Notes under the pieces: generated by a model
Database searches by the model: none
The model's input: only the letters and a program-made list of their open reading frames with translations
Told to the model about the DNA's origin: nothing
From: Vibrio qingdaonensis
GTDB taxonomy: Bacteria > Pseudomonadota > Gammaproteobacteria > Enterobacterales > Vibrionaceae
Length of the DNA: 64,000 nucleotides
Assembly: GCF_026191675.1 (NCBI RefSeq)
Contig: NZ_JAKRRY010000017.1
Span: 1-64,000, forward strand
Direction of reading: 5' to 3'
Position numbers and translations under genes: made by a program
Shown: positions 10,256-18,624 of the stretch, in pieces
How the letters are laid out: each line of letters opens with the position of its first letter
How positions within the stretch are numbered: the stretch's first letter is position 1

Positions 10256-10798
10256 TTATTCTTTAGAGTCGGTTGAATTGGCGTATATCAAATGAGGGTT
10301 AACCAGCTTATTTAGAGAATGGAGCACTAGCCCGACTCCACTGATCGCCATAAAGAAGAAGGAAAGAGGGATCATGGCTTTAATGACCCAACGGTATGGT
10401 AAGCCTCCAGGATCACCTGACGTCTCGCCCAGTGCAAAGCTTTCTTTGGCAAAATCAATACCGAACCATGCCACCAATAAACAGAATGGGAAAAGAAACA
10501 CAAACGTACCGATCAAATCAATGATCGCGCGTGCTTTTACCGATAATCGCTCGTAAAATACGTCAACTCTCACATGGCCTCCAGCTTTAATTGCGTAGGG
10601 AACGCCAAGTAAAAATACCGCTGAAAATAGATGCCATTCCATCTCTTGAAATGCAATCGACACGTCATTAAATACATAACGCATCACCACGTCGTACACG
10701 ACATTTGCAAGTAGTAATAAAAATAAAAGACTCGACACAACTCCCAGCACATCGCTGACTTTGTTAAACAGTCTCTCTATATAAATTAGGCTTCGCAT
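10256..10798 (-). CDS. dctQ: TRAP transporter small permease, DctQ family
   Basis: Inner-membrane protein of about 180 aa with four predicted helices, the partner of DctM. DctQ-like features are NVVYDVVMRYVFNDVSIAFQ, EMEWHLFSAVFLLGVPYAIK and HVRVDVFYERLSVKARAIID. I chose the second ATG (10798) because GGAG sits six bases upstream; the ATG at 10810 would add four residues. It is separated from dctP by about 200 bases containing a strong hairpin at 10975-10997. Confidence 0.9.
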   Translation of the reverse strand: MRSLIYIERLFNKVSDVLGVVSSLLFLLLLANVVYDVVMRYVFNDVSIAFQEMEWHLFSAVFLLGVPYAIKAGGHVRVDVFYERLSVKARAIIDLIGTFVFLFPFCLLVAWFGIDFAKESFALGETSGDPGGLPYRWVIKAMIPLSFFFMAISGVGLVLHSLNKLVNPHLIYANSTDSKE

Positions 10799-10974
10799 AC
10801 CAGACTCCATCCCGCACTCATATAGTTTTATTTATGTGTAGAGTGCGTAAGTATTCAAAAATAGACATCGTAAAATAAAGTTTGATGACGAACGCTTCGT
10901 TCATTGGCCATCTCGTCATCTATCTTTATAAAAATTAATTAGGTGTAATTTGAATTCAGTAATCATCGATAAAA

Positions 10975-10997
10975 GAAGTGGCGCTAAGCGCCACTTC
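10975..10997 (-). terminator. Intercistronic hairpin after dctP
   Basis: A perfect ten-base stem (GAAGTGGCGC with GCGCCACTTC) around a three-base loop, starting eight bases after the dctP stop on the minus strand and followed by TTTTATC. It resembles a weak terminator or an mRNA-stabilising hairpin. Either would let the binding protein be made in excess of the permeases. Confidence 0.75.
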
Positions 10998-11004
10998 AGA
11001 ATGA

Positions 11005-12099
11005 TTAATCATCAAATTTATTGAGGTAAGCTTTCGTAGCAATATCAGTCCATGAACGAACCTGCTCGAGATAAGCAGCTTGAGACATTTGAATCTCTTT
11101 CGCTGTTGCATCTTTTTCAGCATGCTCTTTGAGCAACTTATCATTCGCATCACGCAGTGCATCGATAACTTCGCGTGGGAAATCCTTCACTTTAATATCA
11201 GGGTAATCCGATTGGATTGTCGCCCAGTTTTTACCACTTTCATGAGTAGACTGGATATACATATCGTACGCGGCTGTTTTCATAGCGATTTGTAGGATAG
11301 CTTTCAGGTCATCGGGTAACTTATTCCATGTGCGTTTATTCACAAGGAATTGAAGTTCCGTTGCAGGCTCATGCCACCCTGTATAGTAGTATGGCGCGAT
11401 TTTGTGGAAACCCATGCGAAGATCCAACGAAGGTCCAACCCATTCAAGCGCATCGATTGTACGTCGTTCTAGAGACGTATAAAGCTCGCCCGATGCGATA
11501 TTCGTTGGTTTTGCTCCAACTTCTGCCAGAATTTCACCAGCGAAACCCGGAATACGCATCTTCAAACCTTGTAGGTCTTCAACACTATTGATTTCTTTTT
11601 GAAACCAGCCGCCCATCTGTACGTCGGTATTGCCACCTGGGAATGACATCATATTATGTGGCGAGTAGACTTTTTCCATCAACTCCATACCACCGCCATG
11701 GTAAAACCACGCATACTGCTCTGGTGCAGTCATACCAAAGGGCATCGTCGTGAAATACAGTGTGTTGGGTACTTTACCTTTCCAGTAGTAAGACGCCGAG
11801 TGACCCATATCGTATTGGCCAGACTTCACCATATCAAAAACGCCGAAAGGCGCTTTATGTTTGTTTGACGAGTCGATACGAATTTGCAGTCGACCATTCG
11901 ACATTTCTTCAGCCATCTTAGCCATATTTTTTGTCGCATCGCCAAAAATAGGGAAATTAGGCCCCCACGTCTCTGCAAGTTTAAGGCGGTATACTTTATC
12001 TGCCGCGCTTGCCGTTGTGGCAACAAAGGCTAAACACGTTGCCGCTACAATAGCGGTACTTTTTAATGCACGAGTGACTGATTTCTTGATTAAACTCAT
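11005..12099 (-). CDS. dctP: TRAP transporter periplasmic substrate-binding protein, DctP family
   Basis: Periplasmic solute receptor of 364 aa. The signal peptide ends near residue 32 (AFVATTASA before ADKVYRLK). TRAP receptor features include LKMRIPGFAGEILAEVGAKP with the family Arg that salt-bridges the substrate carboxylate, and TIDALEWVGPSLDLRMGFHK. The overall style, with its GGGMELMEKVYSPHN and SFPGGNTDVQMGGWF, reminds me of the 2-oxo-acid/lactate receptor group (TakP-like). That substrate guess is tentative. The ATG at 12099 has AAGGA upstream. It is the first gene of the operon dctP-dctQ-dctM-kinase-regulator. Confidence 0.92.
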   Translation of the reverse strand: MSLIKKSVTRALKSTAIVAATCLAFVATTASAADKVYRLKLAETWGPNFPIFGDATKNMAKMAEEMSNGRLQIRIDSSNKHKAPFGVFDMVKSGQYDMGHSASYYWKGKVPNTLYFTTMPFGMTAPEQYAWFYHGGGMELMEKVYSPHNMMSFPGGNTDVQMGGWFQKEINSVEDLQGLKMRIPGFAGEILAEVGAKPTNIASGELYTSLERRTIDALEWVGPSLDLRMGFHKIAPYYYTGWHEPATELQFLVNKRTWNKLPDDLKAILQIAMKTAAYDMYIQSTHESGKNWATIQSDYPDIKVKDFPREVIDALRDANDKLLKEHAEKDATAKEIQMSQAAYLEQVRSWTDIATKAYLNKFDD

Positions 12100-12572
12100 T
12101 TTCAGTTCCTTGAGTAGTTTCTTATATGGAGTGACATCCGAACACCCCAAGTTTCACGTTCAAGGTAACTATGAATCTAATTATCAATATCTTGTATTCG
12201 TGCGACCACGCATCCTCATCCCTACTCACTCGCAAGTTCGACCTTGGTATTACGTAATAATACGTAGGAGATTGAATGTTTAATTATATTTATAACTATA
12301 TTTCAGTACTTTAAAAAATCACGACAATTTCTATAACGAGTGATTACGTACGTATTTACCCTCGCTGAAAATTACAGAAATGCTACGTAACTCACAACAA
12401 ACACTAACAAGTCCCCCCAAAACGAGGCGGCATAGACAATAGGATAAGCAACAATATTGATAACAATTATAGGGTCAGAAAAAATGGCAGGTATAGGTCT
12501 GGGGAATAACGGTCCGTTTAGATACGGCGTTCGAGCAATAGATGTAAATGGGGTCAGCTACTGGCACAACAA
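12100..12572. other. Upstream region of TRAP operon
   Basis: About 470 bases without a supported gene. The left part is the dctP leader and promoter region. The middle holds the TACGTA cluster. I see nothing else recognisable before the terminator at 12573. Confidence 0.5.
12251..12389. promoter_or_regulatory. Cluster of five TACGTA palindromes upstream of dctP
   Basis: TACGTA occurs at 12251-12256, 12261-12266, 12345-12350, 12349-12354 (overlapping the previous one) and 12384-12389. The first two start exactly ten bases apart, one helical turn. A given hexamer is expected about once in 4 kb, so five in 139 bases is far from chance. The location, 150-290 bases upstream of dctP, suggests binding sites for the operon's own LuxR-type regulator. 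The protein assignment is inference. Confidence 0.6.
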
Positions 12573-12608
12573 GATCAAAAAAGCCCCTAATTCGGGGCTT
12601 TTTTGATC
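12573..12608. terminator. Bidirectional terminator
   Basis: A perfect inverted repeat: GATCAAAAAAGCCCC, a six-base loop, then GGGGCTTTTTTGATC. It has T runs on both strands. It terminates the minus-strand gene ending at 12625 and insulates the TRAP upstream region. Confidence 0.93.
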
Positions 12609-12624
12609 GTAATAAAGTGAGGCA

Positions 12625-13038
12625 TTACTGCGCTTTGTAGATCACTTTATTACCAGCAAGCTGCTCTTTCGCAACTAAGCCTTCTTCTAGTAACTTCTTA
12701 AGAGCACCCGTTGCCCAAGATGCTGCTTTAGCGTCTTCTTGGCCTGCTTCTTGACCAATCCCTTTAGGATTAATACCGTCGGCGTGCTTTACAACAATAT
12801 CCAATACTTGTTGCTGCTTAGGAGTTAATGCTACTTCCACTTTTTTTGTCGCAGTTGCTTTTTCAGCGACAGGTGCTTTTTTAGCTACCGGCGCTTGTTT
12901 CACTACAGCTTCTTTTGCTACAGATGCTTTTGCTACAACAGGCTTTTCTGTTTTTGTTGCAGCTGCTGTATTCGCAACTACCGCTTTAATGCGCTTTTGC
13001 AATTTTGATTGCACTTTGCGCTTATGAGCAAGTTTCAT
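12625..13038 (-). CDS. Lys/Ala-rich H1-like protein with C-terminal winged-helix-like domain
   Basis: Protein of 137 aa from the ATG at 13038, with GGAGAG upstream. The first 25 residues are basic (MKLAHKRKVQSKLQKRIKAV). Residues about 26-78 are low-complexity Ala/Lys/Val/Pro with repeated VAK and PVAKKAPVAEKA units, like bacterial histone-H1-like tails. The last 55 residues (LTPKQQQVLDIVVKHADGIN and following) look like a folded winged helix, ending VAKEQLAGNKVIYKAQ. This suggests a nucleic-acid-binding, perhaps nucleoid-associated protein. I do not recognise a named gene. It is monocistronic, with its own terminator. Confidence 0.8.
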   Translation of the reverse strand: MKLAHKRKVQSKLQKRIKAVVANTAAATKTEKPVVAKASVAKEAVVKQAPVAKKAPVAEKATATKKVEVALTPKQQQVLDIVVKHADGINPKGIGQEAGQEDAKAASWATGALKKLLEEGLVAKEQLAGNKVIYKAQ

Positions 13039-13267
13039 TGAGTTTTCTCTCCATTTCACTGCGCTGTAAGCAGTGGTCAAAATTTGAAGCGCGTTTTATA
13101 CCAAAATTTTGACCACTTTTGTAGAGGCATGACACAAAGCGTCACGAAAAATGCCGACTTTCAACGTTTATGGCTATTATTTAAACAATAACAATGACAT
13201 TTTGAGGGCATCCTATAACCTCATGCGCATGACTTCTTTTTGTAATTAAGGTCACGACTTATAATAT

Positions 13268-13945
13268 ATGGACACTATCCACATTAGTAATCACCATTAC
13301 TCTTGGCATTCACCCATACTGCGTAAAAGTGCCGCTATCGCGGCGCTCGTAGGGTTTGCCATCGTACTTTTTTCACCGAATTGGCAACTGTCGCTTCTTG
13401 TGGTTATTTTACTCGTCATCGCCCTAAGCTTCACCTATTACACCTTAGTAAAGAGTCGAGTCACTTTTACGTTAACCGCAACCCATTTTCAGCAACATAT
13501 GTTTAAAGGTGGCTGGGCACTTCGTTGGTCGGACATCGAACGTATTGGGATTTGCAGTCACCATCACGATGGTTGGCATACCCCACTTCCCTGGATTGGT
13601 TTACGAATCAACAATTACCAAGCTTACCTCAACGCTATTTGTCCACGCATCGCGACTGACTTGCTGCTTAGCCAGCGCGCGTTGCTTTATCTTGGACTAC
13701 AGCAAACATCGCCACAGACGACCTTTGAGGACATCGTGCTAGATTCCACACCATTTATCGATACCGATGGTTGTGAGTATCACGGTCTTATGGCAATGCT
13801 CGCCAATCGTATGACGTATCAACGCGAGTTCTTTGGTTACGATATTTTTATTTCGGAAGCAGATTTGGACAGAAGTGGGGAGAAATTTGTAGGATTGACC
13901 CGCCGCTACTTAGCAGCAGCGGATCGTGACATGTTCGAATCGTAA
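13268..13945 (+). CDS. DUF2982 family membrane protein
   Basis: Conserved protein of 225 aa of unknown function, known to me mainly from Vibrio and relatives. Two adjacent hydrophobic segments (about 20-37 and 40-58) anchor it in the inner membrane, followed by a soluble domain with RWSDIERIGICSHHHDGWHT and DIVLDSTPFIDTDGCEYHG. No Shine-Dalgarno sequence is visible, and a TATAAT hexamer ends only two bases before the ATG, so the start or the promoter reading may need revision. It is convergent with the GloC-like gene. Confidence 0.78.
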   Translation: MDTIHISNHHYSWHSPILRKSAAIAALVGFAIVLFSPNWQLSLLVVILLVIALSFTYYTLVKSRVTFTLTATHFQQHMFKGGWALRWSDIERIGICSHHHDGWHTPLPWIGLRINNYQAYLNAICPRIATDLLLSQRALLYLGLQQTSPQTTFEDIVLDSTPFIDTDGCEYHGLMAMLANRMTYQREFFGYDIFISEADLDRSGEKFVGLTRRYLAAADRDMFES

Positions 13946-13980
13946 TCATGCCATTTTATAAGCGAAAATTAGCTTAGTGC

Positions 13981-14634
13981 TCAGTAAAGCGGCATCTCAT
14001 CAGCAACAAATGGGTTTGATACTCTTTCATGACCAAAGGTCGACTCTGGTCCATGCCCAGGAACAAAAGCTACGTCATTACCTAAAGGCCATAACTTACC
14101 TTTGATCGACTGGATCAACGTTTCGTAGTTACCCTGTGGGAAATCCGTTCGACCGATACCACCTTTGAACAGCACATCGCCAACAAACGCTTGTTTCGCA
14201 TCATTGTTAAACAGTACAACGTGGCCTGGAGTATGACCTGGCGTATGAATGACGTTTAGGGACTGATTGCCAAATGTAATAACGTCTCCATCATCAAGCC
14301 ATTGATTAGGTTCAAAAGCTTTCGTCAACGGGAACCCAAACATTTGGCTCTGATTCTCTAAACCTTGCAGCCAAAAATTATCGGCTTTATGTGGACCAAC
14401 AATCTCTACGCCAAGTGCCTTTGAAAGCGGCTCGGTCCCACCCACGTGATCAAGATGCCCATGGGTAAGCACCAATTGTTCTACTTGAACACCAAGCTCT
14501 TCGATAAGCACTTGCAGTTGTTCAATGTCTCCGCCTGGATCAATCAACACACCTTTCATGGTTTCATCACACCAAACAATGGAACAATTCTGTGCAAAAG
14601 ACGTCACGGGCACGACTTGATACTTAAGACTCAT
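13981..14634 (-). CDS. gloC: Metallo-beta-lactamase-fold hydrolase, GloC/YcbL type
   Basis: Cytoplasmic hydrolase of 217 aa, probably a glyoxalase II-like thioesterase acting on S-lactoylglutathione. The zinc motif is intact: H58, H60, D62 and H63 in LTHGHLDHVGG. Further metal ligands lie in IHTPGHTPGHVVLF, AFVGDVLFKGGIGRTDFP and FVPGHGPES. The length fits YcbL/GloC rather than the longer GloB. In E. coli ycbL lies near the L,D-transpeptidase gene ldtD; the same neighbourhood is kept here, but without a ycbK gene between them. Confidence 0.88.
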   Translation of the reverse strand: MSLKYQVVPVTSFAQNCSIVWCDETMKGVLIDPGGDIEQLQVLIEELGVQVEQLVLTHGHLDHVGGTEPLSKALGVEIVGPHKADNFWLQGLENQSQMFGFPLTKAFEPNQWLDDGDVITFGNQSLNVIHTPGHTPGHVVLFNNDAKQAFVGDVLFKGGIGRTDFPQGNYETLIQSIKGKLWPLGNDVAFVPGHGPESTFGHERVSNPFVADEMPLY

Positions 14635-14701
14635 CGGAAATCCTACTATTCAAAAAAAAGTAGCGAGACTATGACATTGTCTATAAGCGATGACAAGTCA
14701 G

Positions 14702-16375
14702 TTACTGCCCTCTCTCGTTTTTAATCAACGCCGTTTCAGTGACGCCCCCTCTTCTATTGTCATACTGATACACGTCGGCCCGGAAATGCGCCTTGCCATC
14801 TTCAAGCCACGCCGTTTGATAGATGATATGGACAGGAATTCTGGTTCTAAACGAAATGGCTTTATTGGCTCGATATGTTGATAAATCATCAAGTAGTTTA
14901 CCCTGATGTTCTAGCAATACCTGTGCAAACTTATCGGCATGCTCAACTCGGATACAGCCTGAACTGTAAGCTCGGCTACTTTCGTTGAACAACTGCTTCC
15001 CGGGCGTATCGTGAAGAAAAATAGCCCGCTCATTGGGCGTATTAAACTTATACTGCCCGAGTGCATTCGACTCACCGGCTTGTTGCCTCATTCTATAAGG
15101 AAACTGTTTAGGCTGAACTTCTTTCCAATCGATCATTGTTGGGTCGACAGTGACTCGGTTATGCCAACCCTCTAGAATTTCGATGCGCTGTGAAAACAGA
15201 TACGTAGGATCATTTTTAACTTTAGGGATGATGTCTTTTACCATGATCTTCCACGGTACATTCCATGTCGGGTTCACGATCAACGAATCCATCTTCGTTG
15301 CAAATATCGGGGTTTGACGAGTTAACCGCCCGACAATGACTCTCGATTCAAAACGGGGTTCACCTTTGCCCCAATACTTGAGCTCAAAGCTAGGCACATT
15401 AACCAAGATGATATGCTCGCGCTGCTGAGGCCAAAGGCGTGAACGTTCTGCATTTAGTGCTAACACTCTTAATTTTTCTTGTGCGGGTTTATTTAACCAA
15501 TGCAATGTATTAGGTCCAATAATACCATCGTCTTCAAGACCATAGAGTCTCTGAAACTCCTTGATAGCGGACTCTAAAGAGTGGTCAAACTTCCCATCTT
15601 CTCTTACTTCAACATAAATATCAGAATCTGCGAGCCGGTCTAACAAATGAATATAGGGATCAGGCTCAATTCTATCCCCTTTTCGGGTTAGCCCTACCTG
15701 CTCGTAAGCAGTCAGCTCTACTTGGGACTTAGCCAATAGATCAATATAGACATTTTCAAAACCTGACTGTTGCAGCATTGGCGGCGACAACGACAGCAAA
15801 TAATTGGCCAACGTGTTGTTCTCAATAGCAAGCAACAATTGATGGACTTCGGTTGCCGACGGTCTTGGCAATGCCTCAATTAAACTTTCGGAAAAGTACC
15901 ACTGTTTACCGAGATCTGGCACAGCAGCAATATAGCTGATGTAAAGCAATAAAGTATCTGTCGCGGCACGATCGTATTCGTTAGATGCCCCCGACTGATA
16001 CAAAGACTGCATGTGTTTTACTCGAAGCTCAAATAAAGGACTGAAACCTGCCAAATTAACCATTTCTAATTGCAGGGTTAACTGTGCGTTGAGCTCATTG
16101 TTGGACCAAATATTTTGACGACTCGTTTCGTTATAAATGTAATCAACTAACGAAGCATACAACAACACTTCAGTCGCTGGTTTTGTGGATATGGATGAAG
16201 ATAAGGTGGGCGTTAAGGGTGTACTACGCTGGTCGTAATAGGCAGGCTGAACGTTAGACGCAATCGCGGAGACCGCATCCCTTTCATTGATATCTTGATC
16301 GGGCGCAGCCCACACCTGTGCTGCTATTGCGCACACAACTCCTGCCGTCACTACGGTAAATAACTGCTTTGACAT
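14702..16375 (-). CDS. ldtD: L,D-transpeptidase, LdtD/YcbB type
   Basis: Periplasmic peptidoglycan cross-linking enzyme of 557 aa that makes 3-3 bonds between diaminopimelate residues. It has a signal peptide (to about residue 23, ending QVWAA), a long scaffold region, a peptidoglycan-binding module (about 265-300, ESAIKEFQRLYGLEDDGIIG), and a YkuD catalytic domain with VNPTWNVPWKIMVKDIIP and the catalytic Cys474 in SSGCIRVEHADKFA, preceded by FLHDTPGK. Size and insertion pattern fit LdtD rather than the short ErfK-type enzymes. GGGAG precedes the ATG by seven bases. Confidence 0.92.
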   Translation of the reverse strand: MSKQLFTVVTAGVVCAIAAQVWAAPDQDINERDAVSAIASNVQPAYYDQRSTPLTPTLSSSISTKPATEVLLYASLVDYIYNETSRQNIWSNNELNAQLTLQLEMVNLAGFSPLFELRVKHMQSLYQSGASNEYDRAATDTLLLYISYIAAVPDLGKQWYFSESLIEALPRPSATEVHQLLLAIENNTLANYLLSLSPPMLQQSGFENVYIDLLAKSQVELTAYEQVGLTRKGDRIEPDPYIHLLDRLADSDIYVEVREDGKFDHSLESAIKEFQRLYGLEDDGIIGPNTLHWLNKPAQEKLRVLALNAERSRLWPQQREHIILVNVPSFELKYWGKGEPRFESRVIVGRLTRQTPIFATKMDSLIVNPTWNVPWKIMVKDIIPKVKNDPTYLFSQRIEILEGWHNRVTVDPTMIDWKEVQPKQFPYRMRQQAGESNALGQYKFNTPNERAIFLHDTPGKQLFNESSRAYSSGCIRVEHADKFAQVLLEHQGKLLDDLSTYRANKAISFRTRIPVHIIYQTAWLEDGKAHFRADVYQYDNRRGGVTETALIKNERGQ

Positions 16376-16463
16376 CTAGCCACTCCCTCTCTCTAGAGTT
16401 TAAGTATGGCAGATCTCACCGTCTCAACATGACTAATTTACCGGCAACTCCCGTCCGTCTCAT

Positions 16464-17567
16464 TTATGTGATCATCTGCCAGTGGTTATCCCACTGTGTT
16501 GGGGAGCCCATCATTTTCACTGTCAAATCAGGGGCTATTTTCACAACTTTTCCCGCACCTGAACTAATAAAAAATTGACCATCTTTAACCACAACACCTG
16601 ACGCATCTGGCAGCACATTGATTTGTAACAAATTCATACTCTCTTTATCCCAAATTCCATAGCAATTACCTCTAGGTGAAGTGGCGACAATATGGTGTTT
16701 ATTAGCCGCTATGCTGGCAATATAATGGTTAAATCTGGCCCAGTCTTCCGGCTCTCCGCCTAACTCTTGCATCGGTTGCCCTCGCTTGTGCAATGCGACA
16801 AGCGGGACATAAAAATCGGCTTCGCCGCGATATTGCTGCCCGGTCAGCACTACCTCATCACCATCGTGAGCCAGGTGACGAATACTTTTTCGATGATCGG
16901 TTAGACTCACCTGCTCTAACAGTTCACCCGTAGCACTTAGGTACACCAAACTCGGCCGCATCGTGGTTAAGTTTAGCGGCGTACGTCCATCAGTATGCAC
17001 GCCCCCCACCCCAACCGCTAAAGTTCCATCCGCCATCACAATGACTTCATGTGGGCCTACACCAAAACCGGTGAATTCGTCGATTTTGTTATAGCCGCGC
17101 TGTGTGTCGTATACGCCAATAATACCGCGGCTAGATGAGCGTTCTCCCTCCGTTGCATACAGCCACTGACCACAAGAAGAAAAAACACCGTGACCATAAA
17201 AGTGGCGCTGCTTGGGCGCTAAGAGCAAAGACTCCATTTGACCTGATTGGTAGTTAAATACCATGGCATAAGTGCCAGGCCGTCGACCAAACATGACTGC
17301 CAGCGGTTGATGAGGATGAATCGCCACACCGTGTCCGCGACCTGGCAGTGGTAATTGATGAATAGGTTGGGTTCCACTTGCAGCGATGACGACGTCAAAC
17401 TCCCCATTGTGACGAATTGAACCACCAATAAGTTGGGGAGTACGCTGCTTATCTTGCACGCAAGAATTGGCCGTACTGCAACCCGCTAACCAACTGGGGG
17501 CAATGACCCCCATCGCACCTAACCGTATTAGATTTCTCTTAGTTAAATCAATCGCCATCCGTTGCAT
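16464..17567 (-). CDS. DUF1513 family putative lipoprotein, iron operon
   Basis: Protein of 367 aa. It starts with MAIDLTKRNLIRLGAMG and a lipobox-like SWLAGC (Cys near residue 30), so it is probably an exported lipoprotein. The rest is rich in short beta repeats with HGVAIHPHQPLAVMFGRRPG and GVGPHEVIVMADGTLAVGVG, consistent with a beta-propeller-like fold, as described for DUF1513. It overlaps the preceding imelysin gene by 20 bases and is the last gene of the imelysin/di-heme cluster, where DUF1513 genes are usually found. Function unknown; an iron-acquisition link is by context. Confidence 0.85.
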   Translation of the reverse strand: MQRMAIDLTKRNLIRLGAMGVIAPSWLAGCSTANSCVQDKQRTPQLIGGSIRHNGEFDVVIAASGTQPIHQLPLPGRGHGVAIHPHQPLAVMFGRRPGTYAMVFNYQSGQMESLLLAPKQRHFYGHGVFSSCGQWLYATEGERSSSRGIIGVYDTQRGYNKIDEFTGFGVGPHEVIVMADGTLAVGVGGVHTDGRTPLNLTTMRPSLVYLSATGELLEQVSLTDHRKSIRHLAHDGDEVVLTGQQYRGEADFYVPLVALHKRGQPMQELGGEPEDWARFNHYIASIAANKHHIVATSPRGNCYGIWDKESMNLLQINVLPDASGVVVKDGQFFISSGAGKVVKIAPDLTVKMMGSPTQWDNHWQMIT

Positions 17568-18615
17568 TAAACCCTATCACTACGCCTAATTTTATCGCCG
17601 CTTCTTCACTCATTAAATATCTAAGCTGCTCAAGTTTGTTATATTGGCTGAGCACAATTCGGTAGCCATTTTTGCTTTGCAGTAACTCAAAAAGGCTGGT
17701 GGACTCGGGCCAAGTGTCCAAGATGAACCTAAACTGACGTTCAATACTCATTGCCAGTTCAGATGACCCCGATTCACGGAGTATCAAGTCAAGTCCCTGC
17801 CCATTGGCCAAATAAAGCGACTGCAACGCTTCTATATTGGCTCGTAAGTGCATCATTGATGTCTGAGAGCGCCAAGATTCAGAAAAATACGGCTTTGCTG
17901 CGCCTATTTTTGCTAAAGGTCTCGACAACTTTTTCATGCTGTAATCTAACTGATTGGTCAGCAGGGCCAAATATTCAGTCGTCCAAGCTTTGTCATCTAA
18001 TGTGCTCCACGGGTTTACCGACCATGCCTGCACGATGGTTGCCGAACGCTCCGTTAATGCCCCCGTTATGGCAATAAGTAGTGAGCAGCTTGATGATAGG
18101 TTGGTTTTCAAATTGGATTTTGGATCAAATAGTAGCCATTCTACGGCACCTAATCCCTGTACTGTGACACTCTCATCTTTTATCGCAGCAACAGACCAGT
18201 GGTCACGTAGACTCGCGTGCGTCATTTTTCGTCCCGTCGTGTTTTTTTTATCTGGCCAAAACTGAATATTCCAATTTTGTTCTAACGCTTGGGTGGGACC
18301 TCTTTCTTGCCCCTGCAACCACATCCATTGCTCCATCCCTTTCTGCCATGCTCGCTCAACAGAATCGATCGCCTCATTTTGCTGGCAATATGCTTGAGAC
18401 TGCTGATGCAAATTGCCCATTGCGAGGTAAAAATTAACAGCAGATTGGTGCTCAAGTTCATAAACATGTTGGCTAACATGCTGTGTCTGTTCGGGCTGAA
18501 GAGGTTCGAACGGAGAAGATGCACTCTGGTGCACCTCGCTTGTCGCGCCGCAGCCTACTAAAAGAGCTGACGACATCATCGTTAATAGACCCATAATCGA
18601 TACATGGTATTTCAT
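17548..18615 (-). CDS. Imelysin-family lipoprotein (second imelysin)
   Basis: Exported protein of 355 aa with a clear lipobox LLVGC near residue 22. The helical body matches the imelysin-like proteins encoded beside DUF1111 and DUF1513 genes, for example WSVNPWSTLDDKAWTTEYLA. I do not see the canonical GxHxxE motif of IrpA here, so it is a divergent member. The start at 18615 follows AAGGA by six bases; a GTG at 18618 is immediately upstream. It lies nine bases after the di-heme protein gene in the same operon. Probably takes part in periplasmic iron handling. Confidence 0.82.
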   Translation of the reverse strand: MKYHVSIMGLLTMMSSALLVGCGATSEVHQSASSPFEPLQPEQTQHVSQHVYELEHQSAVNFYLAMGNLHQQSQAYCQQNEAIDSVERAWQKGMEQWMWLQGQERGPTQALEQNWNIQFWPDKKNTTGRKMTHASLRDHWSVAAIKDESVTVQGLGAVEWLLFDPKSNLKTNLSSSCSLLIAITGALTERSATIVQAWSVNPWSTLDDKAWTTEYLALLTNQLDYSMKKLSRPLAKIGAAKPYFSESWRSQTSMMHLRANIEALQSLYLANGQGLDLILRESGSSELAMSIERQFRFILDTWPESTSLFELLQSKNGYRIVLSQYNKLEQLRYLMSEEAAIKLGVVIGFNATDGD

Positions 18616-18624
18616 CACATTTCC

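Noticed and set aside
13258..13270. Leaderless transcript for the DUF2982 gene from the TATAAT next to its ATG
   Set aside because: The hexamer is so close that the expected start site would fall inside the coding sequence; it is more likely chance in an AT-rich stretch.
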